Source: Heterohyrax brucei (lineage: Eukaryota; Chordata; Mammalia; Hyracoidea; Procaviidae). From it: a stretch of DNA of 64,000 nt. The translations under genes and the position numbers were made by a program. The notes below the pieces were generated by a model that saw only the letters and a list, made by a program, of their open reading frames with translations, was not told where the DNA came from and ran no database searches. Shown here one piece after another: positions 22,644 through 35,704 of this stretch; position 1 is the stretch's first letter, and every line of letters starts with the position of its first letter. Location: positions 64,753,296 through 64,817,295 of the forward strand of contig CM053142.1 of the NCBI GenBank assembly GCA_028571685.1, read 5' to 3'.

Positions 22644-25404
22644 TTTCCTTCCACAGGTAAGCGTCCATCATTCTATACCTCATTTTTCTCAGCTTAAAAC
22701 TTAGGACATCCTTTGATATCTTTCTTTGTGCCAACAGAAGCTTAAAGAGAAATGGAATGTCTAACTGGCTTCAGATGACTGTTGACACACCAGTGTGGCT
22801 GGGGCTGCTCGGATGGCGGGAAGCACATTCCACAGGTGAGGCAGGTACCCACTCCAGAGCTGTCCCTCTGAGCCTTGGGAGCACACCCAGAGGCCGGGGC
22901 CAGTCTTTCTGCTTCGAATTTTCAGTAGCACAGAGTGAATAATTTTCTCCCCAGGTTACTTGCTCATGGTGATTCGAACTACAAACAAGAGACTCTTCCT
23001 CTCACCACTTTCAGCAAGGGGGTTACGTAAAAGCTATAGGCAATAATTTACTTGACAGCCTATTAAATTTGAACTGAAAGCCGATACTGACATAATAGAA
23101 GTTGGAAAAGGAACACAGAAATCAAAGAAACAGATGCAGGCATACACAGACAATCAACACCCGCCAGGGAAAGCTCTGGTTACCACATGTAAAAACAGTA
23201 CATTTGTATATCAAAACTGGCGCCCAATTCTTTATCATCATCAGCATCAACAGTCTGGAAGTGAAATGTTGCACTAATACAAAACTCTCCTGTTCATAAA
23301 TAGATATGAAACTCTTTTTTTAACAAACATTATTTTACACTGAGGCTGATGCTACCACAGTGAAACATGAAAGTCACTATTAGCTAGAAACTATTCAATG
23401 TAGGATTTTTAAAACCATTTCCTCATTCATCTGGAGTGACTTCTCTTCACTCCTTCCACCCACATGATGTGCCAGCAACAGGAAAAGATGGCAAATGGTT
23501 GTGTCCAGTCTTCTTGTAGAGTGATTATGTGATTTTCAACTTAATCCACTGAGCAGGATCCAGAAATAAGACTTTAACATCAATTAATTCTACAACATTT
23601 TGAGGAATGTATCAAATCAGCTTTTTTTTTAATAAAAGGGGAGTTGGCAGTATACATCAGACAAAACAATGGTACAATACTTTCTTACAATGGCTACTGC
23701 AGCATATTCTAGAATGTTCGCTACATATAAATCAAAAAGTTCAGTCCCAGTTCATGTAGATTGCCTTGCAAATTCTCTGGGCTCTCGGTCACCTTCAGAT
23801 AAGATGTCTAGAAGAATAACCCTAAAATGCCAAAACAGTGGGAGAGAAGTATTCACATTAAATGGGAAAAAAACACAAAGGGGGAATGTGTAACATTCTT
23901 CTGAATGCAAATAACAAATCAGTAGAAAGAAAAGATCTTAAAAATCTGAATTCCTATTTCTAACATTGTTAAAGAATGTATCAAATCAGCTTGGAAGTAC
24001 ACTCTTAGACTAAACAGCACAGTACTAACAAGTGTAGAGTAAAGCTGTTACCCCTCTTAAGACAGCCTACTGATTTTTCCTCCAATTATTTCCAAGATGA
24101 TTTCTGGAATATTTTCAAAATACGTTCTTTCTAAATATTCTCCACAATTCATCTAAACAGGTTGTTAGTATGCACATCTGACTTGAGAAATCTTTGTTGC
24201 CACTTGTTTCAAAGTATTGTACCTATAATTTTCTCTGTACTACGTACTTCCAACTGCATAATTATAGGTAGCCTGAGCTACCACAAAAGTCTGTGACCAC
24301 AGCTGAAGAACTGTTATGCCTAACCTTGCTCCAGACTCTCTACCTTTATTATTTCTGATGCCTTCCCAATCCCAAGTAGTGAGCTGGACAACACAGGCAC
24401 AGACACTGGACACTTATTGGATTTTTCGAGAAATTAAACAGCATTCATTAAACTTCAGACCAAACTGGATTAGGATAATGGGAGAAAATTCAGTGATAGA
24501 GTGAATTAGGAAAAGGTTTCCTACGAAAGGCTTCATCCAAGCACTCTCTTTTTCAAGATAGAATCATGGCAAATCAAGACCAGAAAGACTCTTAAAAAAC
24601 ATATGGTCAATCCCTCATCTCATATTTGAATTCTCATATAACATTCCTGCCAAGTTGTTGTCCAGCCTCTGCTAGTACATCTCAAGTGTCAAGGAAATTG
24701 TGCCAATACTCCTGATTTGTCCTTACACTAGAAGAGCAAAACAGCTGGGATGGGTAAGCAAGTTCCCATTAAATGTGCTTCTGAACTGTACCTTACTTTT
24801 CAAGAAAGTTAGCAGATTGTCAATTGCTTTTCAAAAACTTAAATCAGGTTTTTCACAAGCATCCTATGCTTTCTGCAGTGATCCATAATGCGGAGAACAA
24901 AACTTAGAAATGTGAATTTTAGAAATCCTTGTTGATAGCTGCACACGGTGGGTAATACATCTTAAGGACCCCAAAAGAACAGGAAGCTAAGTGTTTCAAA
25001 TAATAAATAAAAGTTTCACTTTGAAGACGCAATAAGCACCTTGTTGTTGGTGCAGAAACTGAAGAGCCTTGGTGGATGAATTGCAGGCTAGTTATCATCT
25101 GTAGCACTTGTCCATTCAGATGCAGGAGGCAGAAGAGAACCACGAGAGCAAATCTGAGGCTGCAGCCTGCTCTCCTAAGACAATGGGAAGTAGAGCACTT
25201 GACCTTGATTTTCTCCTTCTGGCTTGTCTGGTAGCACTGCAAACACTGTTCTTGTTTCTGATGTCTCTCAAGGTACTCAGCCTGTTCCGAGTTTTGTATC
25301 CCCCTCCTTCCTTCAGAAGACCAACAAAGCAACACGCTAGTGGATAATATCAGAATTCAACTTACAACAGATGAATTTCTCTAAAGGAACATATTTATGC
25401 CTGT

Positions 25405-25410
25405 TTTATT
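25405..25410 (-). promoter_or_regulatory. Candidate proximal PARP11 poly(A) signal
   Basis: The minus strand reads AATAAA, about 385 nt downstream of the PARP11 stop codon. It is the first canonical hexamer after the stop that I found. Usage is not shown by the sequence. Confidence 0.3.
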
Positions 25411-25793
25411 TTTTTGAACATATATATGAATAAGTCTGTTTGTACCAAAAACGTTGATCCTGTTAACACACACGTCAACTTTAAAGGCCTGGAATGCTCA
25501 TGTTATCTGAGACATAGTTGATTCTATTTGGAATGGTATTTTGTATCCCTGTGTATTAAAATGGCAATGGTGTCAATTTTTTAAAAACAGGACTCTGAGT
25601 ATGAGACAAAAACACAACACCAACGAAACACCAACCTTAATGCCAGTAGGTCTTTTTATAGGGGAGCCACTTGTTTTTCATATCTGTTTCAAAAGTATCA
25701 GATAATTAGTATTTAGTGGCTAGATAACAGGAGAACAAATCTTCCTGCAAGAAAGAATCAAACTTCTTTGACCATTGAGATTTGATAGTGAAA

Positions 25794-26110
25794 TCAATGA
25801 AAGTCAATTAAATACTCAGGATAGATTTGGTTGGCATCAAAAACCACAAAGATCCTCGGATTCCAGGTATCATCCACACAGCTGTCATATAAATTCACGT
25901 AGCTCCCGTCTTTGGAAGGAGGTCGCATGTATTTGGAGTCTCCATTTATGTAATCGCCAATTAGTACTCGAGCCAGAAACATAGATTTACATGTTCTAAA
26001 TAGATGCCGCTGTTGCAAGCTGACACCGTGGATCTGGAATGTATTTCCGTGCTTGATGTCATCTTTGCAGAAGCGACTGGAGTAAGCAGCATCTCTAGCA
26101 AAATAAGTTC
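25794..26110 (-). CDS. PARP11: PARP11 terminal coding exon: catalytic Tyr, Ile and C-terminus
   Basis: The coding part is 317 bp: 2 bases finish the split Gly codon, then 104 residues from [13 protein letters not shown] to YPEYLIDFH, then stop TGA. The acceptor AG is at 26111-26112. Tyr of TYFA (26103-26105) and Tyr of DAAYSS flank the nicotinamide pocket in the family. Ile of IFVVFD (25851-25853) sits at the PARP1 Glu position, consistent with mono- and not poly-ADP-ribosylation. The 3' UTR continues to lower coordinates. Confidence 0.96.
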
Positions 26111-29100
26111 CTTAAACAAAAGGACCAAAAAGAGCCAAGATTACTCCTGAGAATGCATTAAATACAAGCAAATCACTGTAATTGTCAAGGGAGTAGACAC
26201 ATGGAATTGTGTAACGAACAGGGACGTGGAAGGTCCTCATCTGTAGATCTATGGAAAGAACAGAAATCTATCTGCTACGGACCACTATGGTACAGCCTGC
26301 CACGGGGACTGACTGGTTGGTAGAAAGCAGCCCCCAGCTCTCAAATGTAGTTTCCAATACTGTTTTCAAAAGAAATATTAAAAAAAAAACCCAATATGTC
26401 AAACAGACAGAAACTCAGTTTCTGTGGTAAACAGTATGACAGGGCCTCAGTTGTAACAGCTTGGGCTTCCCTCTCACGGCTACTCCTGCCTCCCATTCTC
26501 CCAGCCCTCCCCCTTCTTGTATCCAGCAAGACTCTGGAGAGCACAAGGTAGAAATTACCGGTCTACCAATTATTCTAAACCCTAGAAAACCATAATTTCA
26601 TGATACAAGGTAACCTGTAGCATTTCTGGAGGGAATAGAACCCTATATCGAGGAAAAGATTTCTGAGAGAGCACGATGTTATTCCTATCTGAGCATTCCA
26701 AAAGAATAATTTCACCGGTTAACTTCCTGAATATGAAAACTCAATAAAGTAGCTGATGCTGCCTAAATGAGAGTCCTGAGAGTTGACATCATCAAGGGAA
26801 TATTCACACCAACACTGACAGCAGTTATGGAACACTTTTATGACTCTCTTATAGCTAACTAAGTGGATGGCCTTTTCAACAGTTACTTAAAAAATGAAGT
26901 GGCAGCCAGACCTCTTGCTGGTTACAAGGTACAACACAAGCAACAAAAATGCCCATTCCCTTCATTTTCCCCTCACTGCCTCCTTCATTTGCTTGAGCAC
27001 TGGGCATAAACTGGAGAATCTAGACTCTCAAAACAATTAAGAAACATGGTGAGGTTTTCTACCTATTACTCCTTGTTCTTTATTTATATTCTTATCTACC
27101 ATGTTCTAAAAAGAAAAGAAAAACCCTAACGCCTATACATACATGAAAAACCCAACCCACTGCCGTCAAGTTAATTCCAACTCACAGAGACCCTAAAGGT
27201 CAAAGTAGAAATGCCTCATACAGTTGCCAAGGACTGCCTGGTAGATCTGAAATGCTGACCTTTTGGTGAGCAGACGTAGCACTTAACTACTCTGCCACCA
27301 GGGATTCCTATACTTACATACAGTGTAATTAATATGGTGTAATTTAATTTTACTTTTCTTTCTATATTTGCCATAAATCAATTTAGTACACAGGTTTATT
27401 CATGGAAAGATATTGAATAAAATATAATGAAAAAAATCAGCTAATAATGGGCATGATGTCACATCTGGATGACTGAGACTTAGGAGCTAGTTAAGCAGAC
27501 AGAGGTATAAAGTCTTACTTCTATCTTGTACATTCAACAAGTGACTTTTTCTGTGACTTAAAAACTCTCATAGTAACTTTTTTTTATTGTGATTGGAAGT
27601 ATACACTCTAATATAAATTTGCATGTCTGCCTATGCACAGTTTCCACTGCTCTCCCTGCCTGGTGACAGCACACTTCTCCTATCCATTCTATACATGTCA
27701 TATCCTTGTAACAATCTCCTGCCCCCTCCTCTTTACCCTCTTCCTCCCTTCCAATAAGAGGCCAGCAGGATGACATCCTATAGATGCACAGAACCATAAA
27801 GTGCACACACAATATGGTCACTCTGTGTCACAGAGTCCAATCCACTCCTCTCCTAACAGTTGACCTCAGTAATGATTTATGAACAAGGGCAGCATAAGGA
27901 CTAGGGGCCATGCTCCCAGGGGAACCCCAAAGCCCATGGACCATCAATTGCGGTCTTTTAGTGGAGTTCTCAGGGTGCACCCCTTTTTACTTTCATGTTG
28001 CCAGTGAGATTCAACTTTGTGAGCCCCATCACAGCTATCACTGGTAGTGGCCGGGCACCATCTGGTTCTTCTGGTCACATGTCAATGTAGTTACCCATTC
28101 ATTCACATGGCTCTCTCTGTCTTCTGGGTTCTCTTTCCCTCATGTCAATTTGGTCCTTGGTGATCATCTGTTTCCAGTGAGATGGGACCATCTGGCATGC
28201 CTCAGATGGCAGCTTGCTAGTTTTTAAGACCCCGGATGCCACTCACCAATATGGGGTGCAGAAGACTCTTTTAACAATATATGCCACTTACACCAACTGG
28301 CCTCAATGTCCCCTGAGAGCATGGTCACCAGACCCCTGCCCCTGCTAATCTGTCCTTGCGATACTGGGTTAAGATTAGAGGAGTTAGCATAGTAACCTTT
28401 AACATAATGACTACCAAACTTTTTAATTACAGAACAATCAAGCTTCCCCAAAGAGGTATTTTCTCCCAGAACTCAAATTGGACCTGGAATTCTGATAATT
28501 ACCTTTTCCAAAGAGAGCACCATGTATGCCATTTATTCTCCAATCAAAGTTATGAACACAAATTGCTTCGACAAATTCACTGCTGGTACCATGAAACAGC
28601 ATTTGTTCATTAATCTGAGGCACACCTCTTTTTTTCTTGAGTTGAGCCTTTTTCCTAAAAAAACAACACACATATACACAAAAGTACACACAGAAATATT
28701 CCCTATGTGGTGTTCATTAATTATTTTTTAAGGAGCAAAGTTCAATAGAAAGGATGAAATAGAAAACATTTTTCTTAATATAAATGGACAAAGCAGCTCT
28801 GGAAAATAAATAATTTCAAATGTTTCTTTTAAGACACACAAATCATCTCAGCAAAAACTATCAATTAATATTGAGGCTTCAAGTTGAAAATTATACCCCA
28901 AAACAATAGTTATTACAGACTACATCCCATCACAGCAAAGGTAGTTGATTTCTTAAGCCAGCAAAGTTTCACAGACACCTAAAGATAAAACTAAAAACAA
29001 TCTAACATACAGAGTCTAAGACAGCAAGTTCCTTGAGCAGGGCACATGACTTAGCGCTTTTACTGCAAAAAAACCAATGCCGTCGAGTCAGGTCTGACTC

Positions 29101-32100
29101 ATAGCAACCCTAGAGGTCAGAGTAGAACTGCCCCATAGAGTTTCCAAGGAACGTCTCAACTGGATTTGAACTGCCCATCTTTTAGTTAGTGGATGTAGCA
29201 CTTAACCTACTATGCCACCAGGGTTTCTGCTTTTATCCCAGAGACTAGAAAAAACTGGTTGAATTGAAGTTTGCAATCAGAAGGCTGAGGCACATCTGGC
29301 CACCTAGTTCAACCTTTGCGAAGGACAAATCCTTTCTAGCATGTACAAGGATATTCAACGTAGGGCTGATTGCAACAGCAAGAAAAAAAAAATCTAAAAA
29401 CAGCTTAAAATTCTTTCACTAAGGAGTAATTATTTTCTGTGTTGAAAAACAATGAGGAATGTAAAAAGGGAATTTGGAAAACAATCTATAACAAAATAAT
29501 ACAGTGTATTATACAGGAATATGTACATAAATATTTTAAAATATAAAAATATGGACACAAGGCATCACATACAACCACTTCTAGAGGAAGGAGCAAAGTA
29601 GTGGGATGCGGCAGGGTAAACTCTTTACCTGTATCTGTAATGCTTTCTATCTTTTAAAAAAAAGAAAGCACAAAAGACATGAAGATAAAGAAAATAGGAC
29701 AAATTTCAAAATGTTACATCTGACTGGTAAACATGGGTGTCCATAAACTACTGGATTTTTATTTTTGAAATCTTTCATAGAAATCTTTATTTATTTTTTT
29801 TTAATTAAGAAGAATCTCCACCTCCCAACATCTCTGAAAGAGGGCTATTTAGCACTTGCCTCAATCGTTTCAGTGTCAGGCACTCACTGCTTTGCAAGAC
29901 AACACAATCTATTTGTGATCAGCTGCAACTGCTCCCAAAGCACATCCATCCCAACACTGAACCACGATGTGCCTCTGGCTATTGTTACCAACTGGTCTTA
30001 ATTATTCTTTTCTGAACACAGAACAAGGCAAAGCACTCTTGTACCTAGTGACTCTATTCAAATATCCACATATAACTATGAACACCTACTAGGCTTCCTT
30101 CTCTCAAATAGGCCTCCCAGGGCACAGCTTCCAGGTTTTTCCTCATTTCCAATAGTCGTTAGTGGACAACAATCTGATGAATAGCTTTCTAGTTTATAAA
30201 TATTGGTTAGAAGCAGAAACAGACTCCAGAGAGCACCAGACAGCACTGGCTCAAATGGCACCAATCCATCAATCAAACCTCCCAGGACTCTTTCTGCTCA
30301 CAGCTATCAAATGAGGTCTCAACGAGCCGACCACATGCAAACAACTGATTTACAAACTCAATGCAGCAGATTTAGTTCAGTTAAGTTTCTTCGTAATTTA
30401 AAAAACCAAAACCCACTGCAGTCAAGTCAGGTCATAACAACCCTATAGGTCAGGGTAGAACTGTCCCACAGAGTTTCCAAGGAATGCCTGGTGGATCTGA
30501 ACTGCTGACCTTTATGGTTAGCAGACATAGCACTTAATCCACTTAGCCACTAGCGTTTCCTCTTCTTAATTTAGTAACTTAAAATATACAAATTAAACAA
30601 CACAGTAAAATAGCCACATCTGTGACTGACAAAATTTATAAAGACAACAATCAATTTAGTGAATGTGTTGGAAAACTGATCCTCTTATTCACAGAACGAT
30701 AGAAATGGAAATGCATACAATCTTTCTTGAAGGCCGTGTGGCCACACGTATCAAAACATGTATGCTTTGATCCCTTGGTGGTAGTTTTTCAGTCCATTAA
30801 ACATAACACTAGCAAGATGCACATTAAACAAATATTTACCTGGGGGCAAAAAACAGCATGTTCTCACGAGAATGAATTATGCTAACTTTTTTGTTTTAGA
30901 ATTTTATGGACTATCTTTCTTAAAGGAACCCTGGTGGCTTAGTGGTTAAGTGCTACATCTGCTTACCAAAGGGTCAGCAGTTCAAACACCACAGGCGTTC
31001 TTTGGAAACTACAGGGTAGTTCTACTCTGTTCCATAGGGTTGCTATGAGTTGGAACTGACTCAATGGCACTGGGTTTCATTTTGGTTTTTATCTTTCTCA
31101 ACAATGCCCATTTGTTACTTTTACAACTCACATTAAAAAAGATTTTTTAAAAAAGAGATCACTGTATTTGTTTTGACCTGCTGTTTTAACCTTCCAACGT
31201 CTTTCTGATGCTGGATTCAGTCACACAGTAAAGCAGCTATCCCGTCCACCCAGTTTTCAATCTTTCAGGAACATGATAAGCAAACCTTCTATACTTGCAT
31301 CCAAGACGCTGATGAAAAATGTTGAAGGGTCCAAGAAGCATCCATGCCAGTCAAATTGCTTTGCACAAGACTTTTAACCAACTATTAATTTTTTCTTTGT
31401 ATTACCACCTGAAGCACAGTTTTCTACCTTGTTTCTATCATAAGAAACATCCTCATCCACTATTTAGATACCAAGTTTTACCTTCTAAAGATCTCCTCTA
31501 TTCACCTGGTTTGGTAATCCTATTAGTCAGTCTGGCATTAGTTTCCCCGCTCCTCCCCTCAGGTAAACATTTACTTAACAAACATCCTTCTAATGTCAAG
31601 CTTAATGGCCTGGAATGATTAGAATCTACTATTGGCTTATTAGATATCAAAACAGTCACTCATTTCTACTTTTCAGGCACAGATGAAAATGAATCATGGT
31701 TTGAAAATTCAGTAGGATCTTAATCAGATATTGTAAATAAACTGCTGGTTTATGAGCTGGAGTGTGACCACTGGCAAGCATTGAAAAACTGCTTGCTTCA
31801 GGACTGGATATAGCATACATACCCAGCTGTCACTGGATTGTACTGTGTCCCTCACAAAAATGTGTGTAGTCATTAGGCTAATCCTTGACTCCCAGTATTG
31901 TATGATGTTCCTCCATTCTGTAAACCTGGTCTCTATGATGTTAATGATGGGGGACGGCGGCAATTGTGTTGGTGAGGCAGGACTCACCGTGTAAGACTGA
32001 CTGTAGTGTACCTTGAGGCAATCTCTTGGGATAATTCTGAAAAAAAAAGCTATCAAGCCTCATCTCACCAACAAGCAGTGCTAGAAGCAGAGTATGTCCT

Positions 32101-35100
32101 TTGGAAAAGACCTGGGGTCCCGTGACTCAGAAGCTCCCAGTTCAGGAGGAGACTGATGTCAAGAACCTTCCCCAAAAGTCACAAGAGAACGCCTTCCCCT
32201 GGAGCTAATGGCCTGAATTTGGACTTGTAGCCTACTAACCTGTGACAGAATAAAAATTCTCTTTGTTGAAAGCCCTCCACTTGTGGTATTTCTGTTGCAG
32301 TAGCACTAGATGACTAAGCACCAGCTGAAAGCATGGGAGGAGGGTGGCCAAAGCTTTGTACCCCATAGCACGGTTTATCCTAGTCCTCAGAAAACACACC
32401 CATGAAATGTGGAGACCCACAGTGCTATGTCCTTGGTATTCCAGAAAGGTTAGCATGATTTCCAAGGATTCCTACACTTAGTTAAGCCTACGGGGAAACT
32501 CACAGGATTAAGTACACTAAGTCCTTCATAACCCTGCCTACCCTTCTCCATCGCCATGTGAATTTTGCAGCTACTCAAAACACTGTGGTACTGCCTTCTC
32601 TTATGATGTCTCAAAGCAACACACTCTCTCAGAAACTAGTGTACCACAAGATACTGTGTCTGCTGCATGCTCTAAAGTGGAACAGGAATATCTTCACACT
32701 CTTTACTGAAACAAGTTCATGGAGGTTTAGACTAGTGGTTCTTCATCTTCACTGAACATTAATAACACTTGCAAAACGTTTTAAAGATAAAAATGTCAGA
32801 ACCCAGGCATTCTTATACAGTGGATCTGGGTGGGTAACAGACATCTCTGCTTGGACATAAGCTCCACAGCCAAGCCAAGTACCGTCGAGTCGGATCCGAC
32901 TCACTGAGATCCTAGAGGCCAGAGTAGAACTGCCCTCTACATAAGCTCCACAGGTGATTTTAATATGCAGATAAGGTAGAGAAGCTCTGATCCAAACCCA
33001 TGTTCTTAATACCAGCAGCTATCACTGCACTTGTTTCCTGGCTGCCTTATCTTTCCCCAGGCCAGAGTCAATCAGACCACCTCCTTTCTCTGGTCTTCCA
33101 CTTGGACCACTTAAAGAAATCAGACAACATCCCCACGATTTCCACTACAAATTCATGTACTCCAACTTCAGTTGGGCCCTCCTGCTGATGGAAACTCTAT
33201 GTTCCCAAGTTAGCTCTTTTTCCCTCACTTCTCACAGCAACTGTTTCAAATCTCCCTTTTCCTCTATCTTTTCCATTTACAGACATCTCCCAGCACCGCA
33301 TTATCTGCAGGTGGACCTCACTTCTTATTTCACCAAGGAAACTGACGGTTTTGGCAGGAATTCCCTGACCTAACACCCCCTCCACCTCCACCTCTCTGAA
33401 CACATAACTGGATCACACTTACCCTTGTCTATCTCCTTCTGACCTAAGTTCTTGAATTTTATCCTATTATACATCTTTAGATGGCTTAATCCATCAACTA
33501 CCCCTCCCTTCTTTCTCCTTTTAAACCGTGTGTGTAGGCTCTTTCCTACTACAAATTAACCATGGGTTGGGGGAAGATGTTTTCTGTTTTGTTTTGTCCT
33601 GTTACGTTTTCTTGAATTTGAGGTCTCTCCCATCTCAAATTCAAGAAAACGTAACAGGACAAAACAAAACAAAAAACATCTTCCCCCAACCCACACGACC
33701 CATCTTCTCACAGCCCCCCATCTTCATTGCTGCCAGCTTCTTAAGAGTTGTCGACATTCCCTGTATACACACAGTATGGCTTCTAGCAACATTGTTCTCA
33801 TTCAGGGTACCAAAGATTTTGTTGCTCCAAAATCCAAAGGACATTTTTTCACATTTATCTTACTTAGCATCTCTTCAACACCTGACCCTGTGGGTGACAC
33901 CAACTTGCCTAACCGCTTTCTCCCTTTTGTTTCTGTGGCTCCACATTTTGTAGTTTCTCTTCTACTTTCTGTTGCTGCTACTTTTCACTCGTGTCCTTGG
34001 GCTGTCTCCTCCTCTGTCCACATCAAAGTATGGTCCTTGGCCTCATTTTTTCTTCATCTACATACAGTCCACGGTCACTTTATCAGTTCTTACAGTCTCT
34101 ATTACTCTACCTTTCCTAACAACTCTAAAACTGTTATCTCTAGTCTACATCAATCTCCTCTGCTCTCACGCCACAGACCAACTTCCATATATACACTGCT
34201 TTGGTTGTTAGCTGCTGTCAACCCTACTTGGACTCATGGTGACCTTACATCCAACAGGATAAAACACTTTCCAGTCCTGTATCACCTCATAACCTCTAGC
34301 CAATGTTCAGATTCATTGTGGCTACTGCACTAATCCATCTTACTGTGAGTCTCCCATGCCCTCACTGACTCGCTACTTCATCAAATATTATGTCTTCCTG
34401 TAGTGATAAATCTCTCCTGATGGTGTATCCAAAGGAAACAAGTCAGAAAATGTTCTGTTGTGAGCCGTAAGGATTTCATCTGCTAATTTTGGGAAGCAGA
34501 CTGCCAGGCCTTTCTTGCTGGTCTTTAGCTCCGCTAAAACCTGTCTACCATGGATATCCCTGCTGGTAACTGGAATTACCAGTGGCACAACTTCCAGCAT
34601 CACAGTGACACGTAAGCCAACACAGCACAATGAACTCACAGGAGGAGGATATATCAATTTCTCCCTAAGTAAGAAACGGATAAAACTTTCCAGAAACATG
34701 AAGACTAGGATTTTTTCCTATGCCTACTTCCTTAGTGAATTAAAACAACTCAGAAACTTGGGAGTTACCCTTCTGATCCCCCTTACCTACTCTGTCCCAC
34801 ACATTAAATGAACACCAAGTCCTATCATCATGCACCCTTAATAATATCTCAAAACTATCCTCTAACACAGCAGATACCACTTTGTTCCAGGCCACCCAAT
34901 GTCTCTCAGCTGAATGACTAAAACAATATCCTATTCGTCTCCCTGTTTCTATGACCATTTTAAACCAGGGTTTCTCAATCTTGGCACTTTTGACACTTGG
35001 GGCTAGAAATCTGTTGTTGTGGGAGGCAGTTCTGTGCCTTATATGATGTTTGGCATCCCTGGCCTCTACCTAACAAACACTAGTAGCAACTCCCCACCCC

Positions 35101-35650
35101 ATCATATGACAATCAAAATGCCTCCATTCATTTTCCCTTGGGGGACAAAATCACTCCCAGTTGAAGTCTACTGCTTTACATCCACAGCACAGCCTGATTA
35201 ATTTTTTTTTTTCTAAAATACAAATCAGATCCATCACTCTCCTGTTTAAAGTCTCAATGGCTTTCCACTGTTTACAGGACAAATCCTACACCCCTTAGTT
35301 TGGTTTATAAGGTTACATGGTCTGGACCCTGTCAACTCTCTGACCTCAACTCTGGATTCATCCAACTCAATTAAGGCTACTGAAGAGAAGCATACAACCA
35401 TCCATATGATTCCACTATGAATTCCTGCATACTTTGCCTCCTTCCTATCTTTCTAGCCTCCTCTACCACGAGTTGTCCTGATTTCCTGCTCTCACTAAAA
35501 TTCTTTCAATATCATTATATGTTCCCTTTTGTATCCAAACTTCAGCCCATGCTGCTTCTGGCAACTGTAATGCCCTAGCCCTCCTCCTACCTCTGTATAG
35601 CTTAAATGATGTCTGCTTTAGGAAGTGTTCCTTGACACCTTTCCCTCCAC

Positions 35651-35704
<54 letters not shown>

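Larger units (their letters stand above)
21000..25793 (-). other. Repeat-poor stretch: PARP11 3' UTR and downstream flank
   Basis: No SINE, LINE, LTR or DNA transposon is recognised here, although every other 5-kb block of the window contains several. The stretch starts just after the PARP11 stop on the minus strand. A long 3' UTR in its upper-coordinate part, followed by downstream flank, fits this. The transcript end cannot be fixed from sequence alone. Possible minus-strand AATAAA signals lie at 25405-25410, 24345-24350, 22638-22643 and 21316-21321. I see no open frame here that looks like a protein family. Confidence 0.4.

Noticed and set aside
33776-34333. 185-codon open frame
   Set aside because: Lies in diverged L2 and runs into the antisense BovB tip. 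No protein-like features.
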